Part shown: positions 21,534-29,285 of the stretch, piece after piece | Numbering within the stretch: position 1 is the stretch's first letter | How the letters are laid out: the number at the start of each line of letters is the position of its first letter | Assembly: GCF_913773725.1 (NCBI RefSeq) | Contig: NZ_CAJYGK010000096.1 | Coordinates: 1 to 64,000 of the forward strand | From: an uncultured Aquabacterium sp. | GTDB lineage: Bacteria; Pseudomonadota; Gammaproteobacteria; Burkholderiales; Burkholderiaceae_C | DNA: 64,000 bases | Reading direction: 5' to 3' | Notes under the pieces: generated by a model | Database searches by the model: none | The model's input: the letters and a program-made list of their open reading frames with translations, nothing else | What the model was told of the DNA's origin: nothing | Program-made: the position numbers and the translations under genes

Positions 21534-23480
21534 ATGTTCGATTTCGTTCGCAATAACACCCGCATCCTGCAACTCCTGCTTCTGGTGCTGATCCTGCCGT
21601 CCTTCGTGGTATTCGGCATTCAGGGCTATTCGCAGTTCACCGACCAGGCCGATACCGTTGCCAAGGTGGGCAGCCAGAAGGTGCCCCAGGCCGAGTGGGA
21701 CAACGCCCACCGCAACCTGGTGGAGCGTGAGCGCCAGCGCCGTCCCGACGCCGATGTGCGCCTGTTCGACACGCCTGAATTCAAGCGTCAGTCGCTTGAA
21801 AGCCTGGTGCGCCAGTACGTGCTGGCTGCCGCGGCGCAGGACCAGCACCTGACCGCTGCCGACGCGCGGGTTCAGCGCCTGTTTGCCAGCGATCCGCAGT
21901 TCGCTCAGCTGCGCAACCCCGATGGCACGTTGAACAAGGCGCTGCTGGAGGCGCGGGGCATGACCGCGAACCAGTTTGCGGCCCTGCTCCGTCAGGAATT
22001 GACCCTCAGCCAGGTGCTCTCCGGCGTGCAGATGACCGGCCAGACCTCGAAGGTGTCGAACCGCAACGCCGTGGACGCCCTGTTCCAGGTCCGTGAAGTG
22101 CAGTGGATGAAGTTCGAGCCCAAGGCCTACGCCGCCGGCCTGACCCCGACTGCCGAGCAACTGCAGGCCTTCTACAAGGACCCCGCCAACAGCGGCTGGC
22201 TGATGTCGCCTGAAAAGGCCGACGTCCAGTACGTTGTGCTGGATCTGGACAGCCTGAAGTCCCAGGTGTCGGTCAGCGAGGAAGAGCTGCGCAAGTCCTA
22301 CAAGGAAAACGCCAACCGCTTCACCACGCCGGAAGAACGCCGCGCCAGCCACATCCTGATCGGTTTCGATGCCCAGGCCACCGCCGACCAGAAGAAGGCC
22401 GCGCGGGCCAAGGCCGAGGCCATCCTGGCACAGGTGCGCAAGAACCCGGCGTCGTTCGCCGAGGTGGCCAAGGCCCAGTCGACCGACGAAGGCTCGGCCG
22501 TGAATGGTGGTGACCTCGACTATTTCGGCCGTGGCGCCATGGTCAAGCCCTTTGACGAAGCGGTGTTCAAGCTGAAGAACGGCGAGATCAGCGACGTGGT
22601 GGAAAGCGAATTTGGCTTTCACATCATCAAGCTGACCGACGTGCGCGGTGGCCAGTCCCAGCCGTTCGAGGCGGTGCGGGCCCAGCTGGAAGACGAAGCC
22701 CGCAAGCAACTGGCGCAGCGCCTGTATGCCGAGGCGGCCGAGAAGTTCTCGAACGGGGTGTACGAGCAGTCCGACTCGCTCAAGCCGGTGGCCGACGAGT
22801 TGAAGCTGACGGTCCAGTCCATGTCCGACGTGCTGCGTGTGCCGGGCACCCGCGACCAGGGCGTGCTGTCCAACCCCCGTCTGTTGCAGGCGCTGTTCGA
22901 TCCGGTCAACCGCGGCAAGGGACGCAACACCGAAGCGGTGGAAGTGGGCCCGAGCAAGCTCGTGTCTGCCCGCGTGGTGAAGTACAGCCCCGCGGCCATG
23001 CAGCCGTTTGACCAGGTTCAGCCGCTGCTGCGCGAGCGCTGGATTGCGGCCGAGTCCCGCAAGGCGGCCCGCGACGACGCCAACCGCAAGCTGGCGGCCT
23101 GGAGCAAGGCACCCGACCAGGCCCAGATGCCCGCGCCGGTCCAGATGTCGCGCCGTACCGTGTTCAACCAGCCGCCGGCGGTGCTGGATGCCGCGCTCCG
23201 CGTGCCGGCGTCCCAGCTGCCCGCCTGGAAGGTGGTCGACCTGGGGGCGGACGGTATGGCGCTGCTGAAGGTGACGAAGGCGATCCAGCCTGAGGTGTCT
23301 CCGCAGGAACTGCAGGAAACCGAAGCGCAGTTCGGTAGCTACTGGGGCCGCGCCGAGGCCGACGCCTACTACCAGGCCCTCAAGCGCAAGTACAAGGTGG
23401 AGTACATGCACGAGGGCAAGAAGGTGATGGATGGCAACAACAAGGCCGCCACGCAACAAAAAACCGACAGCCCCTCGTGA
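21534..23480 (+). CDS. ppiD: Periplasmic folding chaperone / peptidyl-prolyl isomerase PpiD
   Basis: A 648-residue inner-membrane-anchored protein. A single N-terminal helix (ILQLLLLVLILPSFVVFGI, about 11-29) anchors a periplasmic SurA_N-like domain, a parvulin-type PPIase domain near residues 285-390 (RASHILIGFDAQAT ... GSAVNGGDLDYFGRGAMVKPF ... FGFHIIKLTDVR), and a long C-terminal domain. It assists folding of proteins leaving the Sec translocon. ATG 21534 places the membrane helix at the usual distance from the start. Confidence 0.95.
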   Translation: MFDFVRNNTRILQLLLLVLILPSFVVFGIQGYSQFTDQADTVAKVGSQKVPQAEWDNAHRNLVERERQRRPDADVRLFDTPEFKRQSLESLVRQYVLAAAAQDQHLTAADARVQRLFASDPQFAQLRNPDGTLNKALLEARGMTANQFAALLRQELTLSQVLSGVQMTGQTSKVSNRNAVDALFQVREVQWMKFEPKAYAAGLTPTAEQLQAFYKDPANSGWLMSPEKADVQYVVLDLDSLKSQVSVSEEELRKSYKENANRFTTPEERRASHILIGFDAQATADQKKAARAKAEAILAQVRKNPASFAEVAKAQSTDEGSAVNGGDLDYFGRGAMVKPFDEAVFKLKNGEISDVVESEFGFHIIKLTDVRGGQSQPFEAVRAQLEDEARKQLAQRLYAEAAEKFSNGVYEQSDSLKPVADELKLTVQSMSDVLRVPGTRDQGVLSNPRLLQALFDPVNRGKGRNTEAVEVGPSKLVSARVVKYSPAAMQPFDQVQPLLRERWIAAESRKAARDDANRKLAAWSKAPDQAQMPAPVQMSRRTVFNQPPAVLDAALRVPASQLPAWKVVDLGADGMALLKVTKAIQPEVSPQELQETEAQFGSYWGRAEADAYYQALKRKYKVEYMHEGKKVMDGNNKAATQQKTDSPS

Positions 23481-23498
23481 TGACGCGATAAAACGCGA

Positions 23499-23504
23499 TA
23501 TACT
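23499..23504 (+). promoter_or_regulatory. Candidate -10 box of tRNA-His
   Basis: TATACT (five of six to consensus) 17 nt before the tRNA. A matching -35 is weak. Confidence 0.4.
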
Positions 23505-23521
23505 CTAAGTCTTCGCTCAAC

Positions 23522-23598
23522 GGTGGCTGTAGCTCAGTTGGTAGAGTCCCAGATTGTGATTCTGGTTGTCGTGGGTTCGAGTCCCATCAGCCACCCCA
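23522..23598 (+). tRNA. tRNA-His (anticodon GUG), likely phage attachment gene
   Basis: A 77-nt tRNA with the extra G at -1, anticodon loop ATTGTGA (GUG), T-arm GGTTCGAGTCC and encoded CCA. An integrase gene lies 560 nt downstream, and everything to the right of the tRNA is phage-like. The tRNA 3' half is therefore the probable attB/attL core. Confidence 0.96.
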
Positions 23599-23647
23599 CC
23601 GAATCAACGACTTACGCGATTCGTTAAGGATCGAGAAGGTCTGAAAA

Positions 23648-23673
23648 TTTCCCAAGTTTCCCAGCTTGGGAAA
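23648..23673. repeat. Inverted repeat next to the presumed attL
   Basis: TTTCCCAAG (23648-23656) and CTTGGGAAA (23665-23673) flank an 8-nt spacer, TTTCCCAG, which is nearly another copy of the arm. It could be an integrase arm-type or excisionase site; function is inferred from position only. Confidence 0.5.
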
Positions 23674-23711
23674 GCCAGTGAACGATAGTGAGCTGGTAGC
23701 CGAGAAAGCAG

Positions 23712-23746
23712 AAAGCCCCCGCGCCTCACGGCCGGGGGCTTTTTTG
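23712..23746. terminator. Bidirectional terminator at the prophage left end
   Basis: AAAGCCCCC (23712-23720) pairs with GGGGGCTTT (from 23734) and is followed rightward by TTTTTT. It would stop the leftward prophage operon before it enters tRNA-His, although the leftward T-tract is interrupted. Confidence 0.7.
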
Positions 23747-23757
23747 TCGTTTGGGGC

Positions 23758-24159
23758 TCAGGCTTGCGCCGAGATCCGCCGGATCAGCCGGTAGACCTGG
23801 CGCGCTTCCTCGATGCTGCGCAGGCTGGCCGTGTGGTACTTCCAGCCTAGCTCGGCGCTGATTGCCGCGTAGATCGCCCGGCGCGACATGCGCCCGCTCT
23901 GCCAGATCGGATCGAGCAGGGCGTGGATGTGCCGGCGGGCCTCTTTCAGCTCTGGCGTCGGGATGCAGCCCAGCGGCCTGGTTCGGTCTGCCGTCTTGTG
24001 GTGGCAGCCAACGAAGCCGCCGCAGGCATCGTGCCGCCAGAAGGGCAGGGCATGCAGGTCGGGCCGGTGCGGGTAGACCTCGCGGCCCGTGGTGAGCCTG
24101 GCGCTCACCTTGTCCTGACAGGCGCAACAGTAGATCAGGCGCGTGGCGCTCATGGCCAT
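23758..24159 (-). CDS. DUF3268 family zinc-finger-containing protein
   Basis: A 133-residue protein, last gene of the leftward operon. The N-terminus IYCCACQDKVSARLTTG and the later LPFWRHDACGGFVGCHHK give CxxC and C/H pairs expected for a zinc site, as in the DUF3268 family found in phages. The C-terminal half is helical with a possible DNA-binding segment (SRRAIYAAISAELGWK). The start ATG overlaps the integrase stop as TGATG. Its proximity to int would suit an accessory recombination role, but that is inference. Confidence 0.7.
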   Translation of the reverse strand: MAMSATRLIYCCACQDKVSARLTTGREVYPHRPDLHALPFWRHDACGGFVGCHHKTADRTRPLGCIPTPELKEARRHIHALLDPIWQSGRMSRRAIYAAISAELGWKYHTASLRSIEEARQVYRLIRRISAQA

Positions 24160-25208
24160 CACGCCAGCGGGCTGACCTCGACGGTCTTGCGCCGATCGTA
24201 GACCTTGCGCATGGTGGCCTCGTTGCGGTGCGTGTTCGGGTCGCGGTCCTGATCGAGCATCCGGCTGACGTAGAAGGCCCGCAGGTCGTGTGCGGTGAAG
24301 TGCTGGCCACCGGCTTTCATCCAGGCTTTCATGAGCTTGTTCCAGGTGCACTTGAACCCCTGATCGGTGTAGGGCGCACGGCCGCCGCGCACCGGGAACA
24401 GGTAGCGGCTCTCGACCGGGCGGATGCGTTTGACTTCCTCCAGGATCTGACGCAGCAGGGGCGACCACAGCACCAGGTAGTTGCGGTCAGCCTCGTAATA
24501 CTTGGTCTTGGCGTCGCGGGTGTCGATGCCCTCCGGCGTGAGCGCGTCGGCATCCAGGCGCAGCAGCTCGGCGCGGCGCCGGCCCGAGATCGCCACGGTT
24601 GCCCCGATCAGGGCGGCCATGTAAAGAGCCGTGCTCTGGTTCTTGGCAAACTGCATGAAAGCGTTGAACTCGACCAGGCCCACCTCGCGGTTGCGTGGCT
24701 TCTCGCGGTTGCGCTTGACGCCGTGGCAGGGGTTGGACTCCACCATGCCCTCGCGCATGCCGTAGTTGAACGCGCCCGACAGCGCGGCCATTTCCCGGTT
24801 GCCGCTCGTCGGCTGCCCCTTGACGCCCGCGCCGGGGTTGCCCTTGCGCCTGGCGGCCAGGTACTGAGCCGCGTGCATCGGGCGGAAGTCGGCGGCCCGC
24901 ATGTCGCCAAACACAGGGATGACGTGCCGCTCCAGGCAGCCGCTGTATTCCTCGATGGTGCGCTGGCCCAGGGCGTTGCTGTCGCCCTCCAGGCGCATCT
25001 GCCTCTGCTCGGCGATGAACCCTCGGCACATGGCCCGGATCGTGTCGTCGCGCTCACTGGTGCCGCGCAGCTCGGCGAGCTTTTTGCGGGCCTCATCGAG
25101 CTGGCGGCCCAGGGCGATGGTCTGCCCGTCAATCTTGGTGAAGTAGGACGTGACCCGGGCGCCCACGCGGGCATACAGGCCGTCCTCGATGGTGGTGTAG
25201 GTTGTCAT
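24159..25208 (-). CDS. Phage integrase, tyrosine recombinase
   Basis: A 349-residue site-specific recombinase. The core-binding SAM-like domain spans about 65-160. Catalytic residues are visible: Arg in ISGRRRAELLRLD, His and Arg in FTAHDLRAFYVS, and the nucleophile Tyr in MRKVYDRRKT near the C-terminus. It likely recombines attP with the 3' end of tRNA-His. The start is preceded by a variant of the start-associated sequence (25214-25226). Its position at the end of the leftward operon and next to the tRNA is standard for temperate phages. Confidence 0.93.
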   Translation of the reverse strand: MTTYTTIEDGLYARVGARVTSYFTKIDGQTIALGRQLDEARKKLAELRGTSERDDTIRAMCRGFIAEQRQMRLEGDSNALGQRTIEEYSGCLERHVIPVFGDMRAADFRPMHAAQYLAARRKGNPGAGVKGQPTSGNREMAALSGAFNYGMREGMVESNPCHGVKRNREKPRNREVGLVEFNAFMQFAKNQSTALYMAALIGATVAISGRRRAELLRLDADALTPEGIDTRDAKTKYYEADRNYLVLWSPLLRQILEEVKRIRPVESRYLFPVRGGRAPYTDQGFKCTWNKLMKAWMKAGGQHFTAHDLRAFYVSRMLDQDRDPNTHRNEATMRKVYDRRKTVEVSPLA

Positions 25209-25213
25209 GCTGC

Positions 25214-25226
25214 TCTCCGGTCGTTT
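25214..25226 (-). repeat. Start-associated sequence, variant copy (integrase)
   Basis: Reads AAACGACCGGAGA leftward, one base from the common form; the GGAGAG part is the ribosome-binding site of int. Confidence 0.65.
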
Positions 25227-25279
25227 TGCCGGCGATTCTGTTGGGCGCCCATGGTGGGCGCCACTGTTGGGCCCGCTGT

Positions 25280-25717
25280 TCAGGTCAGGCGCTCAAGGCG
25301 CTCGATGCCCGACAGGTCGAAGCCCTCGGCCTTGGCCCTGTCCCACAGTGCCGGCGGCAGGACCAGGGCCGGCTGGCTGACTTCGTTGACCGCACACAGG
25401 CTGGCCCAGGCTGCCGGCGTGATCGGGGCGTGTTCCTCCAGCCACGCGGGGCTGTTCACGTCGGCGCTGTCCACGGGGCGGCCGTCGATGCGCGCCAGCA
25501 CTTCCTCGACCATGGCGGCCTGTCGGATGACGCCGGGGGCTGTCTTGGTCATCACCCGCAGGGCGATCGCGCAGAAGGTTTCGACGTGGGCCAGGGCGTC
25601 GGCCTCGCCCACCATGGCGCGGATCTGCGCCAGCGCGGCCGTCAGATCCCGCCGGATCTCGCTCACGTCGGTGAGCTGGGTTGCGCGGCCCAGGTTGCGC
25701 TTGGTCTTGCGGCTCAT
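25280..25717 (-). CDS. Hypothetical phage protein
   Basis: A 145-residue soluble protein, not recognised. It starts with a basic tail (MSRKTKRNLGR) and continues with an amphipathic helical stretch (LTAALAQIRAMVGEADALAHVETF). The start overlaps the upstream stop as ATGA, so it is translationally coupled within the leftward operon. Confidence 0.75.
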   Translation of the reverse strand: MSRKTKRNLGRATQLTDVSEIRRDLTAALAQIRAMVGEADALAHVETFCAIALRVMTKTAPGVIRQAAMVEEVLARIDGRPVDSADVNSPAWLEEHAPITPAAWASLCAVNEVSQPALVLPPALWDRAKAEGFDLSGIERLERLT

Positions 25718-26103
25718 CGACGGCTCTCCCACGCTTCGGCCGCCGCCCGCCTGGCCAGCTCCACCTTGTTGTGCGCCGTTGCCTGGTCGGGTGCATGCCG
25801 GATGTGCTCGGCGGTGAGCTTGCGCACATCAATCAGCGCATCGGCTTCGCTCAGGCCGGCCAGGCCGCCCATGTGCGCGATGGCAGCCACATGGGCCAGG
25901 CGCTCGGCAAGGGCCAGGGCCAGGGGTGGCGACTGTTCCTCGGTTTCGCCCAGCGCGCAGTCGATGGCACGGCGCAGCTCGCGCAGCGCGGCCTCGCCAC
26001 AGACCGTCATGGCCGCGCCGAACGACAGCACGGACAGGTGCATGCCGCCGGGGCTGGCCAGCGCGGCCTGCGTGTCGGACAGGGGAAATGCGGCCTTGCT
26101 CAT
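25714..26103 (-). CDS. Hypothetical phage protein
   Basis: A 129-residue, largely alpha-helical protein with no recognised motif (helices LRRAIDCALGE, ALALAERLAHVAAIAHMGGLAG). Both ends overlap neighbours as ATGA. The coupling and codon use support it as a real gene. Confidence 0.75.
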   Translation of the reverse strand: MSKAAFPLSDTQAALASPGGMHLSVLSFGAAMTVCGEAALRELRRAIDCALGETEEQSPPLALALAERLAHVAAIAHMGGLAGLSEADALIDVRKLTAEHIRHAPDQATAHNKVELARRAAAEAWESRR

Positions 26104-26573
26104 GCTGCCCGCGCCTCCGGGTGATGTGCTGCGCCAGTCAGTGCGCGCTCCAACTCGGCCACGCGGGACAGGGCGGCATCCAGACGCTGCTGCAGATCCT
26201 TGGCCAGCTCACGGTAGTGCAGCATGCCCTCGATCACGGTGGCCTTGTCGGCGTCCTGTTCCTCGATGGCGTTGCGCATGTAGGCAGCCAGGTCCAGCAC
26301 CTCCTGATAGGCGTCCACCAGGCTCTTGCGGCCGTTGTTCGGCTGCAGCGGCGTGCCGTAGCGTGCGCGGCCGAGCTTGTCCCGGGCCTGCATGTCCTTG
26401 ACCACCAGATCCCAGGTGGCCGGGCCGTCGCTGGCCAGCGGCGCCGGCTGTTGCACGGTGGCAGGGCTGGCCTGCTGCTCCACGTAGTCGGCCAACTCGC
26501 GCAGGTCGTCGGCGAAGCCTTCCAGGGCTGTCCTGGCGGCCAGTTTGCGGATGCGGTTTGCGACTTCAATCAT
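26100..26573 (-). CDS. Hypothetical phage protein with MazG-like helix pattern
   Basis: A 157-residue protein. The middle block DKLGRARYGTPLQPNNGRKS followed by LVDAYQEVLDLAAYMR recurs in many phage early proteins; its acidic helix resembles the all-alpha NTP pyrophosphohydrolase fold, but I do not see a full set of metal ligands. A coiled C-terminus (AKDLQQRLDAALSRVAELER) follows. Both ends are coupled to neighbours. Confidence 0.7.
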   Translation of the reverse strand: MIEVANRIRKLAARTALEGFADDLRELADYVEQQASPATVQQPAPLASDGPATWDLVVKDMQARDKLGRARYGTPLQPNNGRKSLVDAYQEVLDLAAYMRNAIEEQDADKATVIEGMLHYRELAKDLQQRLDAALSRVAELERALTGAAHHPEARAA

Positions 26574-26797
26574 GGTGCGGTAACTCCAATGGCCTCCCAG
26601 CGGGGGCCTGCAGGTTCTTTCTTCCTCTTGGCGGCCGATGTGACGCCCTCGACCCTGGCGCGCACGACCCGGGGGTGGCCGGTGCGGCTGACGGTGTAGG
26701 GGATCCTGTCGGCCTTGAGCTTTTCGATCTGGCGCGACTTCTGCCGGAACCCGGTCAGGTCGATGATCTCCTGTTCGGTCAGCAGAAAGTCGCTCAT
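26570..26797 (-). CDS. DUF4224 domain protein
   Basis: A 75-residue protein with the DUF4224 pattern FLLTEQEIIDLTGFRQKSRQ, then a predicted short helix and IPYTVSRTGHPRVV. These proteins are widespread in phages, often near integrase, and may bind DNA through the N-terminal helix-turn-helix-like half; a directionality role is possible but unproven. Confidence 0.8.
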   Translation of the reverse strand: MSDFLLTEQEIIDLTGFRQKSRQIEKLKADRIPYTVSRTGHPRVVRARVEGVTSAAKRKKEPAGPRWEAIGVTAP

Positions 26798-27051
26798 GCG
26801 GCGCGCTCCATCAGCGGGTTCCAGCGCCCGTCGGCGAAGCGGCGCAACTGGCTGCGCCTCTTGGCCGCGGCCCGGAAGTCCGACGGCGTGGCCGACATGA
26901 AAATGTTGGCCACCAGGCCCTGCTGGTTGCGGCAGCGCAGCTTGATGTGATCGCCCTTGGTCAGCCCGGCCTCCAGGATCTCCACCCCTTCGGCCTCGGC
27001 CATCCTGCGGGCATCACGCATCACGGATGACTTGATGCCCATGTCGATCAC
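26794..27051 (-). CDS. Hypothetical small phage protein
   Basis: An 85-residue basic protein. The pattern VEILEAGLTKGDHIKLRCRN resembles small beta-alpha RNA- or DNA-binding folds of the HicA type, but the catalytic His of HicA is not clearly in place. Coupled by ATGA overlaps to its neighbours. Confidence 0.65.
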   Translation of the reverse strand: MIDMGIKSSVMRDARRMAEAEGVEILEAGLTKGDHIKLRCRNQQGLVANIFMSATPSDFRAAAKRRSQLRRFADGRWNPLMERAA

Positions 27052-27701
27052 CGTACGGTCAGACGGTAGCTGGTCGGCTCCAGGCGGGCGCCCGGGATGC
27101 TGTCGTGCGCCTCGCCCTCCGGCTTGGCCAGGTTGGCCTGGGCCACGGTCTTGAGGTCGGACAGCACGGCCTTCTTGTCCACCTTCACCTCGCTGTCGAA
27201 TGACTGCAGGCCCAGCACCTCGGGGTTGGCGTCCAGGATCTTGTGCACCTTCTCGGCCAGGCCCACGCTGCCCGACAGCGTGACGGTTTCGGTCTTGTAG
27301 AAGGCCGGCAGCAGGTCGGCGTTGACGATCTGGCTGGCCGGCGGGTTCTTGGTCAGGTTGACCGTGAAGCGGCGCGTGACCAGCGGCAGCTTGATGCCGG
27401 TGCGCTGCAGGGCGATCTGCACGTAGGTGTGCAGGTTCTCGACCTTGTTGGCCAGGGTCTTGGCCGATTTGGTCAGGCGCTCGGCCTCGGCCTTGCGGGC
27501 GTTGGCCATGGCCTCCAGGTTGGCCGCATAGGCCAGCACGGCGTCGATCTTGTCGGCCAGATCGCCCTGCATGCCTTCCAGCGTGTCGAAGACGACTTCG
27601 GGTGGCACGTCGGCATCACCCAGGATGGCCAGGCCCTCCAGATAATCGTCGGCCAGCGCGTGCAGGGTCTGCGTGGTGGCCGGGTTGGTGTTGGTGCTCA
27701 T
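27048..27701 (-). CDS. Siphovirus Gp157-family protein
   Basis: A 217-residue protein of the Gp157 family found in early regions of temperate phages. It has a coiled-coil central part (LAYAANLEAMANARKAEAER...LANKVENLHTYVQIAL) and a beta-rich C-terminal half (KLPLVTRRFTVNLTKNPPAS). The family is linked to phage resistance in Streptococcus thermophilus phage Sfi21 work, its molecular role is unknown. I chose ATG 27701; the frame runs further upstream but into the neighbouring gene. Confidence 0.8.
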   Translation of the reverse strand: MSTNTNPATTQTLHALADDYLEGLAILGDADVPPEVVFDTLEGMQGDLADKIDAVLAYAANLEAMANARKAEAERLTKSAKTLANKVENLHTYVQIALQRTGIKLPLVTRRFTVNLTKNPPASQIVNADLLPAFYKTETVTLSGSVGLAEKVHKILDANPEVLGLQSFDSEVKVDKKAVLSDLKTVAQANLAKPEGEAHDSIPGARLEPTSYRLTVR

Positions 27702-27711
27702 GGTGCGGCCC

Positions 27712-28149
27712 TCAGAACTTCTTTCCGCCTTCTGCCAGGCGGGCCTCGGGCTTGTGGTCGGCGCGGGTGGCGTTGAATTCCAGCTTCTCGGCGATGGCGC
27801 CGGCCACATCCAGGCCCAGGCCGCCGGCCATGTCGAAGATGCGGATAACGGCATCGGCCAGCTCGACCTCCAGCATGGAGCGGTGCGGCAGCTTGTCGTC
27901 CGCCAGGCCCTTGCGATGGCCCTCCATGCCCTCGCTGATTTCGCTGTGCACCAGGCACAGCAGCTCGCCCACGTTGCGCTTGGCGGGCTCACCGGGGTTC
28001 GTGGTCAGGTCGGCGCCACTGCCCAGGTCGTGCCACCAGCCGCAGGCGTAGGCCAGGCCGTGACACTGGTTTTGCAGGACTTCGGCGGCGTGCTTGACGC
28101 GGGCCGTGTGCAGGACGAATTGGCTGGGGAATGCCAGAACGGTGCTCAT
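27712..28149 (-). CDS. MazG-like nucleotide pyrophosphohydrolase
   Basis: A 145-residue all-alpha NTP-PPase-like protein. The metal-binding pattern is seen in CLVHSEISEGMEGHRK and VELADAVIRIFDMAGG (E-x2-E...E-x2-D). Such phage enzymes hydrolyse (d)NTPs or alarmones. It is preceded by a start-associated sequence and begins a translation block. Confidence 0.8.
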   Translation of the reverse strand: MSTVLAFPSQFVLHTARVKHAAEVLQNQCHGLAYACGWWHDLGSGADLTTNPGEPAKRNVGELLCLVHSEISEGMEGHRKGLADDKLPHRSMLEVELADAVIRIFDMAGGLGLDVAGAIAEKLEFNATRADHKPEARLAEGGKKF

Positions 28150-28153
28150 GGGA

Positions 28154-28164
28154 TCTCCGGTTGT
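28154..28164 (-). repeat. Start-associated sequence (MazG-like gene)
   Basis: Reads ACAACCGGAGA leftward, 5 nt before the ATG; the GGAG is the ribosome-binding site. Confidence 0.8.
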
Positions 28165-28191
28165 GGCGCCCGGCTCGGGGCCGGGCTGTTG

Positions 28192-28341
28192 TCATTGGCT
28201 GTTGCGCTGTTCGCGCTTGAATCGGGCTTCGTGCTGGGGGCTGCCTGTCACGTCCAAGCACGGCGCCCAATCTGGGTCGTACGCTGCGCCCGGCGGTAGC
28301 CTGTCCACCTCAAAGAGCGAATCGCTCTCGGGGTGGTACAT
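28192..28341 (-). CDS. Hypothetical 49-residue protein
   Basis: An open frame from ATG 28341, 17 nt behind the SSB stop, giving an acidic start (MYHPESDSLFEVDRLPPGA) and a basic end. It fills the gap between the SSB and MazG-like genes. No family recognised; it is kept because the frame is uninterrupted and fits the dense operon. Confidence 0.5.
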   Translation of the reverse strand: MYHPESDSLFEVDRLPPGAAYDPDWAPCLDVTGSPQHEARFKREQRNSQ

Positions 28342-28358
28342 CAGGCGGCGCCCCGGGG

Positions 28359-29048
28359 TCAGAAAGGGATGTCGTCATCCATGTCGTCAAAGCCGCTCGG
28401 CGCACGGCCCGACTGTTGGCGCGGGGCCTGGCCGCCGCCGTTGCCGCCGTTGCCGCCGCCGCTGTAGCCGCCGCCGTTGCGCGGCGCCGGGCGGTCGCCG
28501 GCCAGCTTGTCCTTGAGGGTGGCCACCAGCTTGGCCAGCGCCTCGGGCTTGGCGATGCGGTCCAGGATCTCCTTGGCCATCAGGTTGGTGCCGGCCTGGA
28601 AGACGGTGAACAGCACCATGCGCGACTTCTTGTCGCCTCCGTTGTTGGGCCAGTATTCCTCGCGCTGCAGCACCACGCCCACGCGCTTGCCCATCAGGGC
28701 CGGCAGCAGCTCGGCGGCGCGCTGGACCTCCTGACCCACCTTGCTGTCCCACACCTTGACGGTGCCCTGCGCGCTGTCCATGCTGCGCAGTTGCAGGCAG
28801 GCCATCAGGGCGTGCAGCACCTTCATGCCGCGCAGCTCCTGGCCCTCGCTGTTGGTGGTCCACAGCGTCAGATACCCGGCGCGGCTGCCGTCGTCGCCGA
28901 CGAAATCGAACTCCACGCCCTGCGTGCCGCTGTCGGATGTGACCAGCTCGGCGCGGGTGAAGGTGCCCACGTAGGCGCCGGATTGGACGATGCGGGCGGG
29001 GGCGTCAGCCTTGCGGGCGGCTTCGGCGTTCAGTGCAAAAGTGACCAT
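28359..29048 (-). CDS. Phage single-stranded DNA-binding protein with SSB-Ct tail
   Basis: A 229-residue protein. The N-terminal part (about 15-150) is beta-rich and could be an OB fold. It is followed by a Gly/Asn-rich flexible linker and an acidic tip DDMDDDIPF, whose last six residues equal those of E. coli SSB. The tip in SSB recruits RecO, RecG, PriA, exonuclease I and others, so this phage protein probably binds ssDNA and the same partners. It sits two genes from a Sak4-like ATPase; Sak4 recombinases commonly occur with a phage SSB. Confidence 0.82.
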   Translation of the reverse strand: MVTFALNAEAARKADAPARIVQSGAYVGTFTRAELVTSDSGTQGVEFDFVGDDGSRAGYLTLWTTNSEGQELRGMKVLHALMACLQLRSMDSAQGTVKVWDSKVGQEVQRAAELLPALMGKRVGVVLQREEYWPNNGGDKKSRMVLFTVFQAGTNLMAKEILDRIAKPEALAKLVATLKDKLAGDRPAPRNGGGYSGGGNGGNGGGQAPRQQSGRAPSGFDDMDDDIPF

Positions 29049-29054
29049 GTGAAA

Positions 29055-29065
29055 CTCCGGTTGTT
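29055..29065 (-). repeat. Start-associated sequence (SSB gene)
   Basis: Reads AACAACCGGAG leftward, 6 nt before the SSB ATG. Confidence 0.8.
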
Positions 29066-29120
29066 GAGGTGCCTGTTACGTTGTGGATCACGGCCGGGGC
29101 AGGCTCCCGGCATTGGGGAA

Positions 29121-29285
29121 TCAGGGTTTCAAGGTGGCAAGCCGCAGGGCTTCAGTCCAGGCGCACCCGGTCTGTTGCTGGATGCGCTTGGCCTCTGCGA
29201 TCTCGGCCTGGATGCGCAGGTCAAGCTCCTTCCTCTGCGCATCCATGCGTGGCGCGGCCAGGCAGGCGTGGGCCATGGCGCTCAT
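29121..29285 (-). CDS. Hypothetical 54-residue helical protein
   Basis: Begins ATG 29285, overlapping the Sak4-like stop as ATGA, and contains one long charged helix (QRKELDLRIQAEIAEAKRIQ). Position between the ATPase and the SSB suggests an early role; no family recognised. Confidence 0.6.
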   Translation of the reverse strand: MSAMAHACLAAPRMDAQRKELDLRIQAEIAEAKRIQQQTGCAWTEALRLATLKP

